A stretch of 64,000 nucleotides of DNA from Polluticaenibacter yanchengensis (GCA_027854065.1 JAQGEF010000005.1:186001-250000); one strand, 5' to 3'; shown: positions 18,719 to 27,275, counted from the stretch's first letter. The notes: a model not told the origin generated them from the sequence alone. Numbers and translations are program-made.

Positions 18719-19576
18719 TTATTCATTCACTAATGAAGCCACCTGTTCTTCAAGAATTACAGCTTTTGCTGCTTCCAATTCTGCCATCGCCTGCTCGTAC
18801 TCCGCTGCACTTGGCACCCCATGATGCCATTTCAACACATCTTCCATAAAGCTGATGCCTTTTCCTTTTTTGGTATGCGCAATAATAAGGCTTGGTTTAT
18901 CTTTTTCAAAAGGAAGGCTTTGCATCAATACTTTTAATGCACCAACATCATTACCATCTACTTCTCTTACTGCCCAGCCAAAACTTTCAAATTTTGCATC
19001 TAACGGGTCTGAATTCATCACCTCTCTGTTAGTGGATGTGATCTGTAATTTATTGTTGTCTATAATGGCACAAAGGTTATCCAGCTTATAATGCGATGCT
19101 GCCATAGCTGCTTCCCAGTTGGCCCCCTCGGCTATCTCACCATCTCCAAGCAATGTAAAAACCTTGTAATCCTGATCATCCAATTTAGCTGCAATGGCGG
19201 TACCTACACATATAGGCAAGCCATGTCCCAACGCACCGGTATTTTGTTCTACTCCTTTCACTTTTCGCGTCGGATGGCCAATATAATGTGACTGATACTG
19301 GTTCATCGTCAATAAATCCGACTCAGGGAAAAAGCCCATATCTGCCAATACCACAAACAACACTTCCACGCAGTGTCCTTTACTTTGTATATACCTGTCT
19401 CGAATAGGCGAACTGAATGTTTCCGGTGAAACGTTCAATATTTCGTTATACAAAACATTTAAGATATCAACACTGCTAAGACTGCCACCGGTATGGCCTG
19501 CTTTACAATTAAAAATACAGGTCAATAATTTTTGCCTATATTCTATCGATTTCAATTTCAATTGCTCGTTTGTCAT
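18719..19576 (-). CDS. Split transketolase, N-terminal (thiamine diphosphate-binding) subunit
   Basis: A 285-residue protein equal to the PP-binding domain of transketolase. It carries GHTGGSLSSVDILNVLY and HYIGHPTRKVKGVEQNTGALGHGLPICVGTAIAAK, and the thiamine-diphosphate motif runs from GDGEIAEGANWEA to IIDNN. It would pair with the downstream subunit to transfer a two-carbon ketol unit from a ketose phosphate to an aldose phosphate. A full-length housekeeping transketolase is about 660 residues, so the two genes together (about 610) make one shorter enzyme. The locus points to a dedicated pentose or branched-pentose route. Confidence 0.92.
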   Translation of the reverse strand: MTNEQLKLKSIEYRQKLLTCIFNCKAGHTGGSLSSVDILNVLYNEILNVSPETFSSPIRDRYIQSKGHCVEVLFVVLADMGFFPESDLLTMNQYQSHYIGHPTRKVKGVEQNTGALGHGLPICVGTAIAAKLDDQDYKVFTLLGDGEIAEGANWEAAMAASHYKLDNLCAIIDNNKLQITSTNREVMNSDPLDAKFESFGWAVREVDGNDVGALKVLMQSLPFEKDKPSLIIAHTKKGKGISFMEDVLKWHHGVPSAAEYEQAMAELEAAKAVILEEQVASLVNE

Positions 19577-19659
19577 TGTACAAGCATCGTTTAAATTTTA
19601 TTTATATTCATCTTACTTCTGTAAGATTTTTTCTTTTTATTGAGTGGTCGTTAGTGCTA

Positions 19660-19712
19660 CTATTCAGCATCGTTGTGTCACTCCCTGCAACGGTATTGCT
19701 ACTATTAAGCAA
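19660..19712 (+). repeat. Short dispersed repeat around GTTGTGTCACTCCCTGCA, copy 1
   Basis: Core GCATCGTTGTGTCACTCCCT followed by GCAACGGTATTGCTACTATT. Matching copies are at 27172-27218 (minus) and 56932-56983 (plus). Confidence 0.8.
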
Positions 19713-19747
19713 TAAGCGATGTTTTAATGCTATCTATACGCCCAATC

Positions 19748-19886
19748 GTCATTCTGAGCGCAGCGAAGAATCTCATCGAATCTTCTGAACACAGCGAAAA
19801 AATATGCCACACATTAATTAGCTATGGGATTTTTCCTCGGTCATTGCCATTTCAAAGTAGCTTTAATTTCACCTCGTCAAAATGAC
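19748..19886 (+). repeat. MITE-like repeat, GTCATT...AATGAC family, copy 4 (first unit of tandem array)
   Basis: 139 bp, starting GTCATTCTGAGCGCAGCGAA and ending CACCTCGTCAAAATGAC. The internal block GGGATTTTTCCTCGGTCATT is identical in copies 5 and 6. Lies between the isomerase and transketolase genes. Confidence 0.92.
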
Positions 19887-19917
19887 TGATAATTGAAACC
19901 TGCTAAAACCCGCAACC

Positions 19918-20052
19918 GTCATTCTGAGCGCGGCGAAGAATTTCATCAAATCTTCTGAAAACAGCGAAAAAATATGCCACATGTTAGCTATGGGATTTTT
20001 CCTCGGTCATTGCCATTTCAAAGTAGCTTTAATTTCACCTCGTCAAAATGAC
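19918..20052 (+). repeat. MITE-like repeat, copy 5 (second unit of tandem array)
   Basis: 135 bp and nearly identical to copy 4. The 31-bp linker before it (TGATAATTGAAACC, then TGCTAAAACCCGCAACC) is repeated exactly before copy 6, so the array arose by duplication of element plus linker. Confidence 0.92.
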
Positions 20053-20083
20053 TGATAATTGAAACCTGCTAAAACCCGCAACC

Positions 20084-20218
20084 GTCATTCTGAGCGCAGC
20101 GAAGAATCTTATCAAATCTTCTGAACACAGCGAAAAAATATGCCCCAAATTAGCTATGGGATTTTTCCTCGGTCATTGCCATTTCAAAGTTGCTTCAATT
20201 TTACCTCGTCAAAATAAC
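20084..20218 (+). repeat. MITE-like repeat, copy 6 (third unit of tandem array)
   Basis: 135 bp. The 3' end is degraded (AAAATAAC in place of AAAATGAC). The start lies 166 bp after that of copy 5, which itself starts 170 bp after copy 4. Confidence 0.9.
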
Positions 20219-20275
20219 TTTGGATCTTATTTGAAAAAAGTCATCAACTATAATCTCTCAACTGTTAACGCTTCA

Positions 20276-21688
20276 CTATTGACTATGATTATAGACTTCC
20301 CATCCCATGTAATTACCCAAGGCTTCTTCCAGGATACCGGCTGTTTTTGAGGCATTCATTACCACATGATGTTCAAATCCGTTGCGGCAAACATATTGCA
20401 TCAACCCTTGTAAGTCAGGGATCTGCGCTACTGCTCTGTTTCCGAATGTTTTTAAATCGTCATCGGTTAATTCGCCCTCACCTACATACACTTTCATAAT
20501 GCCTTTTGGATCGTCGGTACTGATCCTGCCATAGGTCAACGGCATTGCCGGTGTGCGGCCATCCAATGCGCCAAAAGTATTTTCAACACCTACAGATGTT
20601 CCTAAAATAGGTGCATTGCTGATGGTAACATCCGGCAGGAATGCTTTTGCCCAGTTGCCGCAATGGAACAAAACGCATTTTTCATCATCGGCAGCATAGT
20701 TGTTATTCCAATCCACCAATGCACTTGGCGTACCGGAAGCCAGCTGCATGGCGTACATGCTTAATGTACCTGTTACATCTACTTCGCAGGCGCTTGGCAA
20801 TAAATTTTCACTCATCATACTCATGGTGGTACATACGTTACAACCATAGTTCTGTTGTAATGAAGTCCAGCATTGAATGGCTGTGGCATCCACCTGGTTT
20901 TCTTCCACAAACTGTGACAATGCCACATCAAGTTTGGCCATCTGGATAAGTGCATCCTGAGGTGTCAATCCAACTTTTGCATAAGAGGTTATCTTATCTA
21001 AATGCTGCTTAACAATAGCATCATTTGCGTTTAATTTATTGGCATTGCCCAATATTTCAGATAAATCCACTGTTACGACTGTAATTCCGTTACGCTGCAA
21101 AATTTTCTCACTATAACGAACAGTATTAAAACCACCCGGACGGGCACCCACTGCGCCGATACGTAAATTTTTCAAGCCTTTTACTACTTTACAAACACTT
21201 AAGAAGCGATTGAAATCCTGGAGGAACAGCTCTTCATTTAAGCGGGTAACATGCTTGGTGGTTAATGTATATTTTATGCCATACTGGTATAAATTGTTAC
21301 TTACAGATATTTTGCCACACCAGCTATCGCGGCGTCTTGCAACGTCCAGTTTATCAAGATCATCAGGATAAGCCTGTATTAAAACGGGTACATTTAAATT
21401 GGCAATACTTAACGTTTCTGCGACTCCTTTTTCATCGCCGAAATTGGGCAGTACTACTAGCACGCCGGCTATTTCTTCACGGTGCGCTTTGAACAATTCT
21501 GCACATTTCCTGGCGTCACTAAAGGTTTCTACGCCACCTAATTTAGTATCAGCATCATTTAAAAGTATCGGTTTAATATTAAGCTGCTTAAATAAGTCCA
21601 GTACTTCCACACGGGCATCCGCTACCAGTGAATCGGGAAAGAAATTCCTGTTACCTATTATAACGCCTATCGTTAATTGTTTGCTCAT
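20276..21688 (-). CDS. Sugar isomerase of the L-fucose/L-arabinose isomerase fold
   Basis: A 470-residue cytoplasmic protein of the FucI/AraA-like superfamily. Two metal-ligand candidates are visible: Glu302 in PSACEVDVTG and Asp326 in SALVDWNN, exactly 24 residues apart as in E. coli FucI (Glu337/Asp361). His440/441 near the C-terminus (GFEHHVVMN) could be the third ligand. Members isomerise aldoses to ketoses using manganese. Neighbouring genes (kinase, split transketolase, importer) suggest it converts the imported aldose to the ketose that is then phosphorylated. The specific sugar is not evident from the sequence. It starts 41 bp after the DeoR-type regulator gene. Confidence 0.85.
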   Translation of the reverse strand: MSKQLTIGVIIGNRNFFPDSLVADARVEVLDLFKQLNIKPILLNDADTKLGGVETFSDARKCAELFKAHREEIAGVLVVLPNFGDEKGVAETLSIANLNVPVLIQAYPDDLDKLDVARRRDSWCGKISVSNNLYQYGIKYTLTTKHVTRLNEELFLQDFNRFLSVCKVVKGLKNLRIGAVGARPGGFNTVRYSEKILQRNGITVVTVDLSEILGNANKLNANDAIVKQHLDKITSYAKVGLTPQDALIQMAKLDVALSQFVEENQVDATAIQCWTSLQQNYGCNVCTTMSMMSENLLPSACEVDVTGTLSMYAMQLASGTPSALVDWNNNYAADDEKCVLFHCGNWAKAFLPDVTISNAPILGTSVGVENTFGALDGRTPAMPLTYGRISTDDPKGIMKVYVGEGELTDDDLKTFGNRAVAQIPDLQGLMQYVCRNGFEHHVVMNASKTAGILEEALGNYMGWEVYNHSQ

Positions 21689-21729
21689 TGGTGTATTTAT
21701 TATGTATAAGTATCGTTCGTTCCTGCTTG

Positions 21730-22494
21730 CTATTCAGCAATGATAATTTCTATGTCGTTTTCTAAAAAATGCTGTTTGTGTTTATTTTCGATATTTACAT
21801 CGGTAATAATCGTATCTATTAACGATAAAGCTCCCAAACTGGCAAATGAGCTTTTACCGAATTTACTGGAATCGGCTACCAGGTAAGTTATTTCAGCGGC
21901 ATCAATCATTGCTTTTTTTACAACCAGGTCGCTGATGCTCGGATAGGTTAATCCTGACTTTAAACTTACACCGGCAGTTGCAAGAAATAATTTCTGCACA
22001 TTAATGCCCTTGAAAAAATCCGCCGCTTTTTGCCCGGTCAGGGACAGGGTCGGTGGTTTAAATTCTCCACCTGTAACAATCACTTCGATATTTGGCTCAG
22101 CACCTAGCATTAACGCGATATTTAACGCATTAGTGATAACAGTTACATTTCGGTTTCCTTTCAATTGCTTTGCTATTTCTGTGGTTGTAGAACCCGAATC
22201 TAAAATTATAGTATCACCATCGTCGATAAAATCCAGGCATTTTTTGGCAATAATTTCTTTACGATCCATATGATCGTGATTGGCCACAGAGAAAGAACTT
22301 ACCTGGTCTTTGATGTTTTTCAGAAAAGCCCCGCCATGTTCCCGGATGAGTAATCCGTCCTTCTCCATCTTCTCAAGATCCTGTCTTACAGTAACTTCGG
22401 TTACTTTAAATATCTTTGCAAGGTCCACTACTTTTGCAGAGCCGTCTTCCATCAGCAATTCGAGGATCTTTTCTCTTCTTTGATTTGCAAGCAT
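21730..22494 (-). CDS. DeoR-family transcriptional regulator
   Basis: A 254-residue repressor of the DeoR/GlpR family. The N-terminal helix-turn-helix is KVVDLAKIFKVTEVTVRQDLEKMEKDGL at about 20-47. The effector half has the phosphosugar-binding segment DDGDTIILDSGSTTTEIAKQL. Members usually respond to a sugar phosphate made by the pathway they control, so the product of the FGGY kinase is a candidate inducer. It is encoded just ahead of the isomerase gene. Its own promoter region has an inverted GTTTCG/CGAAAC pair around a TATATTTG box, a likely autoregulatory site. Confidence 0.92.
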   Translation of the reverse strand: MLANQRREKILELLMEDGSAKVVDLAKIFKVTEVTVRQDLEKMEKDGLLIREHGGAFLKNIKDQVSSFSVANHDHMDRKEIIAKKCLDFIDDGDTIILDSGSTTTEIAKQLKGNRNVTVITNALNIALMLGAEPNIEVIVTGGEFKPPTLSLTGQKAADFFKGINVQKLFLATAGVSLKSGLTYPSISDLVVKKAMIDAAEITYLVADSSKFGKSSFASLGALSLIDTIITDVNIENKHKQHFLENDIEIIIAE

Positions 22495-22510
22495 AAAATT
22501 GTTGTTTTTA

Positions 22511-22536
22511 GTTTCGTTTCAAATATAAATCGAAAC
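22511..22536 (-). promoter_or_regulatory. Promoter of the DeoR gene with a candidate operator
   Basis: On the minus strand a TATATTTG box (22520-22527) lies between GTTTCG and CGAAAC arms about 15 bp apart. TTTCG/CGAAA pairs are common in operators of DeoR/GlpR-type repressors. A TTG lies 22 bp upstream of the box. The overlap of operator-like arms and -7 box suggests repression by steric block. Binding is inferred. Confidence 0.45.
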
Positions 22537-22583
22537 CAGCAATTAAAAACAAAAATAAATGAAAATATTCGAAAGATAATCTT

Positions 22584-24167
22584 TTATTTTATTTTCTTTA
22601 GACGAATGGCCAGATATGGCTTATCCGGCAGGCGGATGCTCTTATTATTAATGTCTATAAGCCTGTAATCGCTTTCTGATCTTACTTCAAAAACTTCGTT
22701 TACAGGTGTTATGGTCATTTCCCAGGTATCTATGATTTCTGCCTTGTATTTGGCAGTACCAAGTGGTCCGTTCTTTTTTGGAATATTGAAATACCATTGA
22801 TTGGTCATTTTTTTTCCGAAATAAATAATGTATTCGCTGCTATCGACCTGTGCTGTCTGGTGGTCGCGCCAAACATCTGCTAACTGCCAGTAACCATTGC
22901 TTTGTTTTTGAAGGTCATGAATGAATTTTATGCGTGGAATGCTGGTACCGACCAGTCTGCCGCCTTTGGCCCAGAATACAGTGTCACCGGGCATCCTGTA
23001 GGTTTCACCGTGCTGTGCATATGTACCTGCAATGGCTGCCTGCCAGAAAGCTGCAACCATCTCTTCGCCGCTTAAACGCCCCCAGCGTTGTGGTAAGTTT
23101 CCTTCATAACACACTTCATCATATACAACCGGTTTTCCATAGGCGTCCCGGTATAAAACCGCTCTTCCGAAATCTTCTACTGCTGAACAGTTCTGGATAC
23201 TTGCATGCGTAAAATATGGCTTCCAGTTATCAAAAATCTCCAGCCCGTTGTGAATGCTTAATAAATGTCTGTAAGGGTCATTTTCGTATACAAACCTGGA
23301 ATAATCATCCCATTGCTGCCAGGTTTTATATTTCACAAAATCAAACTCATTGGCCATGCTCCACCAAACGTTTTTAAACGAAGCCAGGCGTGCCGTGATG
23401 TACTGCAGGTACACCAGGTCATTTTCATAACCCATGCTGTCAAAACCCCAGCGTTTTTTATCATAGGGATGAAATAAAATAATGTCTGCCTGGATGCCGG
23501 CAGCGTCCAACTGATCTATCCTTTTCTCCAGCGAATCGAAAAAGGGGATATTAAATGATGTAAAATCCCAGTAATATTTTGTTTTGCCTTGTATGGTTTC
23601 AGCTTTTTTTGATTGATGGTAAGCAAATAGTTCGGGTTCTTCTTTTACATAGGAATAATCTTTTGGAAAAACACAAAACCGTAACTTATTGAAAGGTGAT
23701 TCTTTTAATGTATTTAAGGTTAGATATTGTAATGCTGTGGATTGATGTGTCCATGCGTAAACCGTGGTTCCGACAGGAATGTAACGTTCCTTGTTCGCAT
23801 AACTAAAATGGTATTTATTGGCCACTTTCACAGGCCCTTTATTATTACCTGTGGGTGGTACACACATAAAAACACCTGTTTTGTTATTGAGTTGTTTGTG
23901 GGAAGAACTAGTCACAAACTTCCATTCGCCTTCTTCTTCGGGCATAAAGCGGATTTTGAACTCGCTATTTCCATTGTAAAACCCTGCAACCGTTTTTGAA
24001 ATTTTCCCATTTGAAAAAGTGGCTTTAAAAGGAATACCAACAAATGGATTTCCTGATATTGTAGCCTGGAAACTGGCTTCATAACGAGCCCATTTTTCCA
24101 CTGAATCTTTTGCAAATATTGCAAGTGGTAATAATACCAAACATAGCATCCGGAATAAAATTTTCAT
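22584..24167 (-). CDS. Secreted glycoside hydrolase, DUF5060 plus DUF4038-like catalytic barrel
   Basis: A 527-residue protein with a signal peptide (MKILFRMLCLVLLPLAIFAK). Residues about 22-105 form an Ig-like DUF5060-type domain (EKWARYEASF, GEWKFVTSS). Then follows a TIM barrel of the DUF4038 / GH140-like type (PVGTTVYAWT, FNKLRFCVFPKDY), with two clan GH-A-type glutamates: Glu274 in WWSMANEFD (acid/base) and Glu351 in VVYDEVCYEG (nucleophile). A C-terminal beta domain ends in PYLAIRLKKIK. GH140 includes an apiosidase of rhamnogalacturonan II, which suits the locus, but subfamily cannot be settled by eye. The frame stays open eight residues upstream, and the ATG at 24167 gives the signal peptide. 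Confidence 0.75.
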   Translation of the reverse strand: MKILFRMLCLVLLPLAIFAKDSVEKWARYEASFQATISGNPFVGIPFKATFSNGKISKTVAGFYNGNSEFKIRFMPEEEGEWKFVTSSSHKQLNNKTGVFMCVPPTGNNKGPVKVANKYHFSYANKERYIPVGTTVYAWTHQSTALQYLTLNTLKESPFNKLRFCVFPKDYSYVKEEPELFAYHQSKKAETIQGKTKYYWDFTSFNIPFFDSLEKRIDQLDAAGIQADIILFHPYDKKRWGFDSMGYENDLVYLQYITARLASFKNVWWSMANEFDFVKYKTWQQWDDYSRFVYENDPYRHLLSIHNGLEIFDNWKPYFTHASIQNCSAVEDFGRAVLYRDAYGKPVVYDEVCYEGNLPQRWGRLSGEEMVAAFWQAAIAGTYAQHGETYRMPGDTVFWAKGGRLVGTSIPRIKFIHDLQKQSNGYWQLADVWRDHQTAQVDSSEYIIYFGKKMTNQWYFNIPKKNGPLGTAKYKAEIIDTWEMTITPVNEVFEVRSESDYRLIDINNKSIRLPDKPYLAIRLKKIK

Positions 24168-24441
24168 ATAACAATCTTTAGTATCAGACATAAAAAAAGC
24201 GTGTTCTAAAATATTATAGCATCATGATTCGTACTATAAATTTCAGAGCGGATATATGTTGTCTTACACAAACCTCTACCCTACACGCCAGATTGTAAGC
24301 TTGAACTTACAGTAATTTCCTTCAATTAATTATCTTTTGCAATCGTTAATTAAACCATCCGGAAATTATTTATAAAAAAACAAAGTCAATATGGATTGCC
24401 AGGCGTATACGATCTACCCTGATCATCTATATTATTTCTTA

Positions 24442-26472
24442 CTATTTGTATGGTACCCATACGCTCATTTCGGTATACCCTCTGTTCGCCCAGGTATGAT
24501 ATGGAATCATGGTTGCTTTAATTGTTTTATAGCCGTCATTTTCGGTGATTACCCTGTATAGCTTTTTATCCCAGTTTTGCTTTGTTTTCAACAGTACTTC
24601 TCCTTCCAAAGCGGTAAAGCTGGTTGAACCGATTGTTTTATTTACCGGTTTCAGGTCAGCTTTCAAAGGCATCACAATATCGAAAATTTCTGTACCGGCA
24701 GCAAAATCCGCAGATTCCAGGCAATACACCACCGGGCCTCTTTTTATCGCAACCTGGTTTTTACTTTCTTCTACCAGCGGGTTGGCTTCTATTTTCATTA
24801 CAGGCATCGGGATGTTCAATTGTATTACATCACCGGCCTTCCATTTTGCAGATAATACAGCATATTCACCGGATTCTATAGTCACATTTGCCGGTTTGCC
24901 GTTTACCAAAATTTCGGCACCACTACTCCAGCCAGGAATGCGTAAATAAATGGCGGTTTCTGATTTTTTCGGCGCCGCTTTTACAGTAAAACGGATATTG
25001 CCATCCCATGGATAATTGGTGGTTTGGGATAATTGCAGGTTCTCATTTTTGAACTTTGTGTTCAGTTCATTACCACCATACAGGTTTACATATACGCCAT
25101 CATCTGAAACACTGTATGCATAGTTATTGACTTCTGCTACTGTTCTTACGACATTCGGAGGACAGCAATTGGAATAAATATTATAAGCGAAACGTGGTCC
25201 CATCCAGCGCATGACGTATGGGAAATCTTTCTTCTGCGCTAATGGATTGGTATAGAAAAAATGCGTGCCATTTAAATCTACTCCGGATAAAATGGAGTTA
25301 TACAGGTCCAATTCCATTACATCGGCATATTTGGCCTTACCTGTCAGCAATAACATGCGGTAGTTCCAAAGCATATTTCCAATATTCGCACAGGTCTCAT
25401 TGTAAGCCGTAATATTTGGTAATTGGTAATCTCTGCCATAAGCCTGGTGTGTTTTCTGAATGAAAGGCGGTTTGTAGGAAATACCATCGGGAGATACGCC
25501 GTCGTATAATGCACCGTTACCGCCGGTTATATATGTTTTTGTAGTGGTAAGATCATCCCAGATGGCATACAGCCTGTTTAATAATGAGGTATCGCCTGTT
25601 TCCGCATATACATCTGCAACACCTGCGTACAGGTAAGTGGCCCTTACTGCATGTCCCATTGCTTTAAACTGGTCCCTGAATGGGATCCGGTCCTGGTTAT
25701 CATCAGTACCGTCTTTGTTTTTTCCTTTCAGCTCTATGAGGTGTTTGCCAAACTCTAACCATTTGGGGTTATTGGTTGTGCGATACAATTCAATAACTCC
25801 CATATAATGCGAGGGACAAATAGCGTTACGGGCCTGGTCGGGTGAGGCTTTCATGTAAAAATTGTACAGGTATTCCGTTGCTTTTTCTGCTATATCCAAT
25901 AAACTTTTTTTGCCTGTAGCTCTATAGTGAATGGATGCTGCAGTCATTAAATGGCCAAAATTGTAGGCTTCAAAACTCAGGCCTTCATCTACTCTTTTTT
26001 TCTTGCCGGTATTCTTTTCTGCAATCAATTCTACTGTATAAACATACCCGTCTGAGCGTTGTGCTTTTGCTAAAGTAGCAATCACTGAATCCATCATCAG
26101 GTCCAGCTTTTTATCTTTGGTAGCAGCGTATAAACCAGCAACGGATTCAATTACTTTATAAAAATCGCCATCGTGAAACGTCGGGCCACTATGCTTGCCT
26201 GTATCTAAGCCGGCAGCAATCCTGAAGTTTTTATATGCATGACTGATATCGCTGGTATATACATTCCAAATGGTTGGTACCATCGAATCTTGTAGTACTT
26301 TCATTTTTTCCGCCCAAAAACCATTGGTCCATTTTACAGCATCCATATCTACACTATGCAGTTTGGAAAATTTACTGTTGCTGGTATTTACCAGGCTTTT
26401 AGTTTGCGCGTGTAAACCTGAATAATGTGAAAAAACTAATAATGAGGCTAATACTAAAGATTTTGATTTCAT
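24442..26472 (-). CDS. GH127-family glycosidase (beta-L-arabinofuranosidase type)
   Basis: A 676-residue protein with a signal peptide (MKSKSLVLASLLVFSHYSGLHAQ). It has the (alpha/alpha)6-barrel GH127 (DUF1680) architecture: WTNGFWAEKM at 48-57, FHDGDFYKVIES at 99-110, YNETCANIGN at 357-366 and SNCCPPNVVRT from 434. Glu359, Cys361, Cys436 and Cys437 match the zinc-bound Glu/Cys/Cys/Cys set of HypBA1, in which the first cysteine of the pair is the nucleophile. C-terminal beta-sandwich domains follow. It would cleave beta-L-arabinofuranosyl or a related furanosyl linkage in the periplasm. It stands alone between two long spacers, on the strand of the rest of the locus. Confidence 0.88.
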   Translation of the reverse strand: MKSKSLVLASLLVFSHYSGLHAQTKSLVNTSNSKFSKLHSVDMDAVKWTNGFWAEKMKVLQDSMVPTIWNVYTSDISHAYKNFRIAAGLDTGKHSGPTFHDGDFYKVIESVAGLYAATKDKKLDLMMDSVIATLAKAQRSDGYVYTVELIAEKNTGKKKRVDEGLSFEAYNFGHLMTAASIHYRATGKKSLLDIAEKATEYLYNFYMKASPDQARNAICPSHYMGVIELYRTTNNPKWLEFGKHLIELKGKNKDGTDDNQDRIPFRDQFKAMGHAVRATYLYAGVADVYAETGDTSLLNRLYAIWDDLTTTKTYITGGNGALYDGVSPDGISYKPPFIQKTHQAYGRDYQLPNITAYNETCANIGNMLWNYRMLLLTGKAKYADVMELDLYNSILSGVDLNGTHFFYTNPLAQKKDFPYVMRWMGPRFAYNIYSNCCPPNVVRTVAEVNNYAYSVSDDGVYVNLYGGNELNTKFKNENLQLSQTTNYPWDGNIRFTVKAAPKKSETAIYLRIPGWSSGAEILVNGKPANVTIESGEYAVLSAKWKAGDVIQLNIPMPVMKIEANPLVEESKNQVAIKRGPVVYCLESADFAAGTEIFDIVMPLKADLKPVNKTIGSTSFTALEGEVLLKTKQNWDKKLYRVITENDGYKTIKATMIPYHTWANRGYTEMSVWVPYK

Positions 26473-26659
26473 ACAGTGTTACAATTTATTACCACTAAAT
26501 GCCATTTTAAGGCTTAAAATATTGCATATGCAAGTTAACAAACATCATTAATCTATTTGAATAGACTATCATGTGCCATCGCTTTCATACTTGTAAATAG
26601 TCATCAATTCACATTTTTTTAAATTATCCGGGGCTATTATCTATTGAATGATCATTCAT

Positions 26660-26771
26660 CATTTGCCCGGTGTACTGCAGGGTAACGTACTCGCCATTTG
26701 TCCGTTCGGGCTGTTACCTTTTACGGGCTCGTACCAGGCGCCATGCGCGCCTGCCTGCTGTCCACCGCAGC
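26660..26771 (-). repeat. GC-rich dispersed hairpin repeat, family A, copy 2
   Basis: On the minus strand it reads AGGGCTGCGGTGGACAGCAGGC, with the end block GAGTACGTTACCCTGCAGTA, in the same order as copies 1 and 3. It lies between the GH127 and SusD genes. A short open frame across it (about 26698-26910) is not a gene. Confidence 0.85.
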
Positions 26772-26912
26772 CCTTCGCCAGTTGAATTTTCATTCAGCTT
26801 TTTTTAGATGGCAATTCTATTTCACCTACTCCTTACCACTCCAGATTGCGCTAAGCCGGGTTTGTATATTGAATTCTCAACACTGCTTTTTGAAAAGGAG
26901 ACTGTATTAAAA

Positions 26913-27047
26913 GTCATTCTGATCGTAGCGAAGAATCTTATTTCAATTTCTGAGTGCATTGAATAAAGTATGCTGTAAAATACTAAGGAGATTTCTCCTC
27001 AGTCTGTTTCATTTCAAAGTAGTTTCGATTGTCTTCGTCGAAATGAC
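26913..27047 (+). repeat. MITE-like repeat, GTCATT...AATGAC family, copy 7
   Basis: 135 bp, starting GTCATTCTGATCGTAGCGAA and ending TCTTCGTCGAAATGAC. The internal GGAGATTTCTCCTCAGTCTG block matches the family. Diverged from the tandem-array copies. Confidence 0.88.
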
Positions 27048-27171
27048 AGCGATTTAAATAGTGCTTAAACATTAAATAGTCATCCTTATTTGTTTTAGAT
27101 AAATCATTCCTTTGAATTAGCTAATTTATCATTTCTTACATTGCGGTTTAACGAGGATTCTACATTTGCGA

Positions 27172-27218
27172 AATAGTAGTACAACCGATGCAGGGAGTGA
27201 CACAACAATGCTTAATAG
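27172..27218 (-). repeat. Short dispersed repeat around GTTGTGTCACTCCCTGCA, copy 2
   Basis: On the minus strand: CTATTAAGCATTGTTGTGTC, then ACTCCCTGCATCGGTTGT and ACTACTATT. Same core as the copies at 19660 and 56932. Confidence 0.8.
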
Positions 27219-27238
27219 TAAAATAAAAGATGGCTCAA

Positions 27239-27275
27239 TAAAAATCACCACACTTACACAGTGTAGTGATTTTTC
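27239..27275. terminator. Terminator after the SusD gene
   Basis: AATCACCACACT and AGTGTAGTGATT form a near-perfect stem (one mismatch) with a T run on both strands. It lies 10 bp after the susD stop codon and would end the susC-susD transcript. Confidence 0.85.

Noticed and set aside
19748..20218. Possible CRISPR array
   Set aside because: Repeat units are about 135 bp with identical 31-bp linkers, not short repeats with unique spacers, and no cas genes are present.
26698..26910. Open frame of 70 residues on the plus strand
   Set aside because: It overlaps repeat family A copy 2 and adjoining spacer, with no start context or homologue-like motif.
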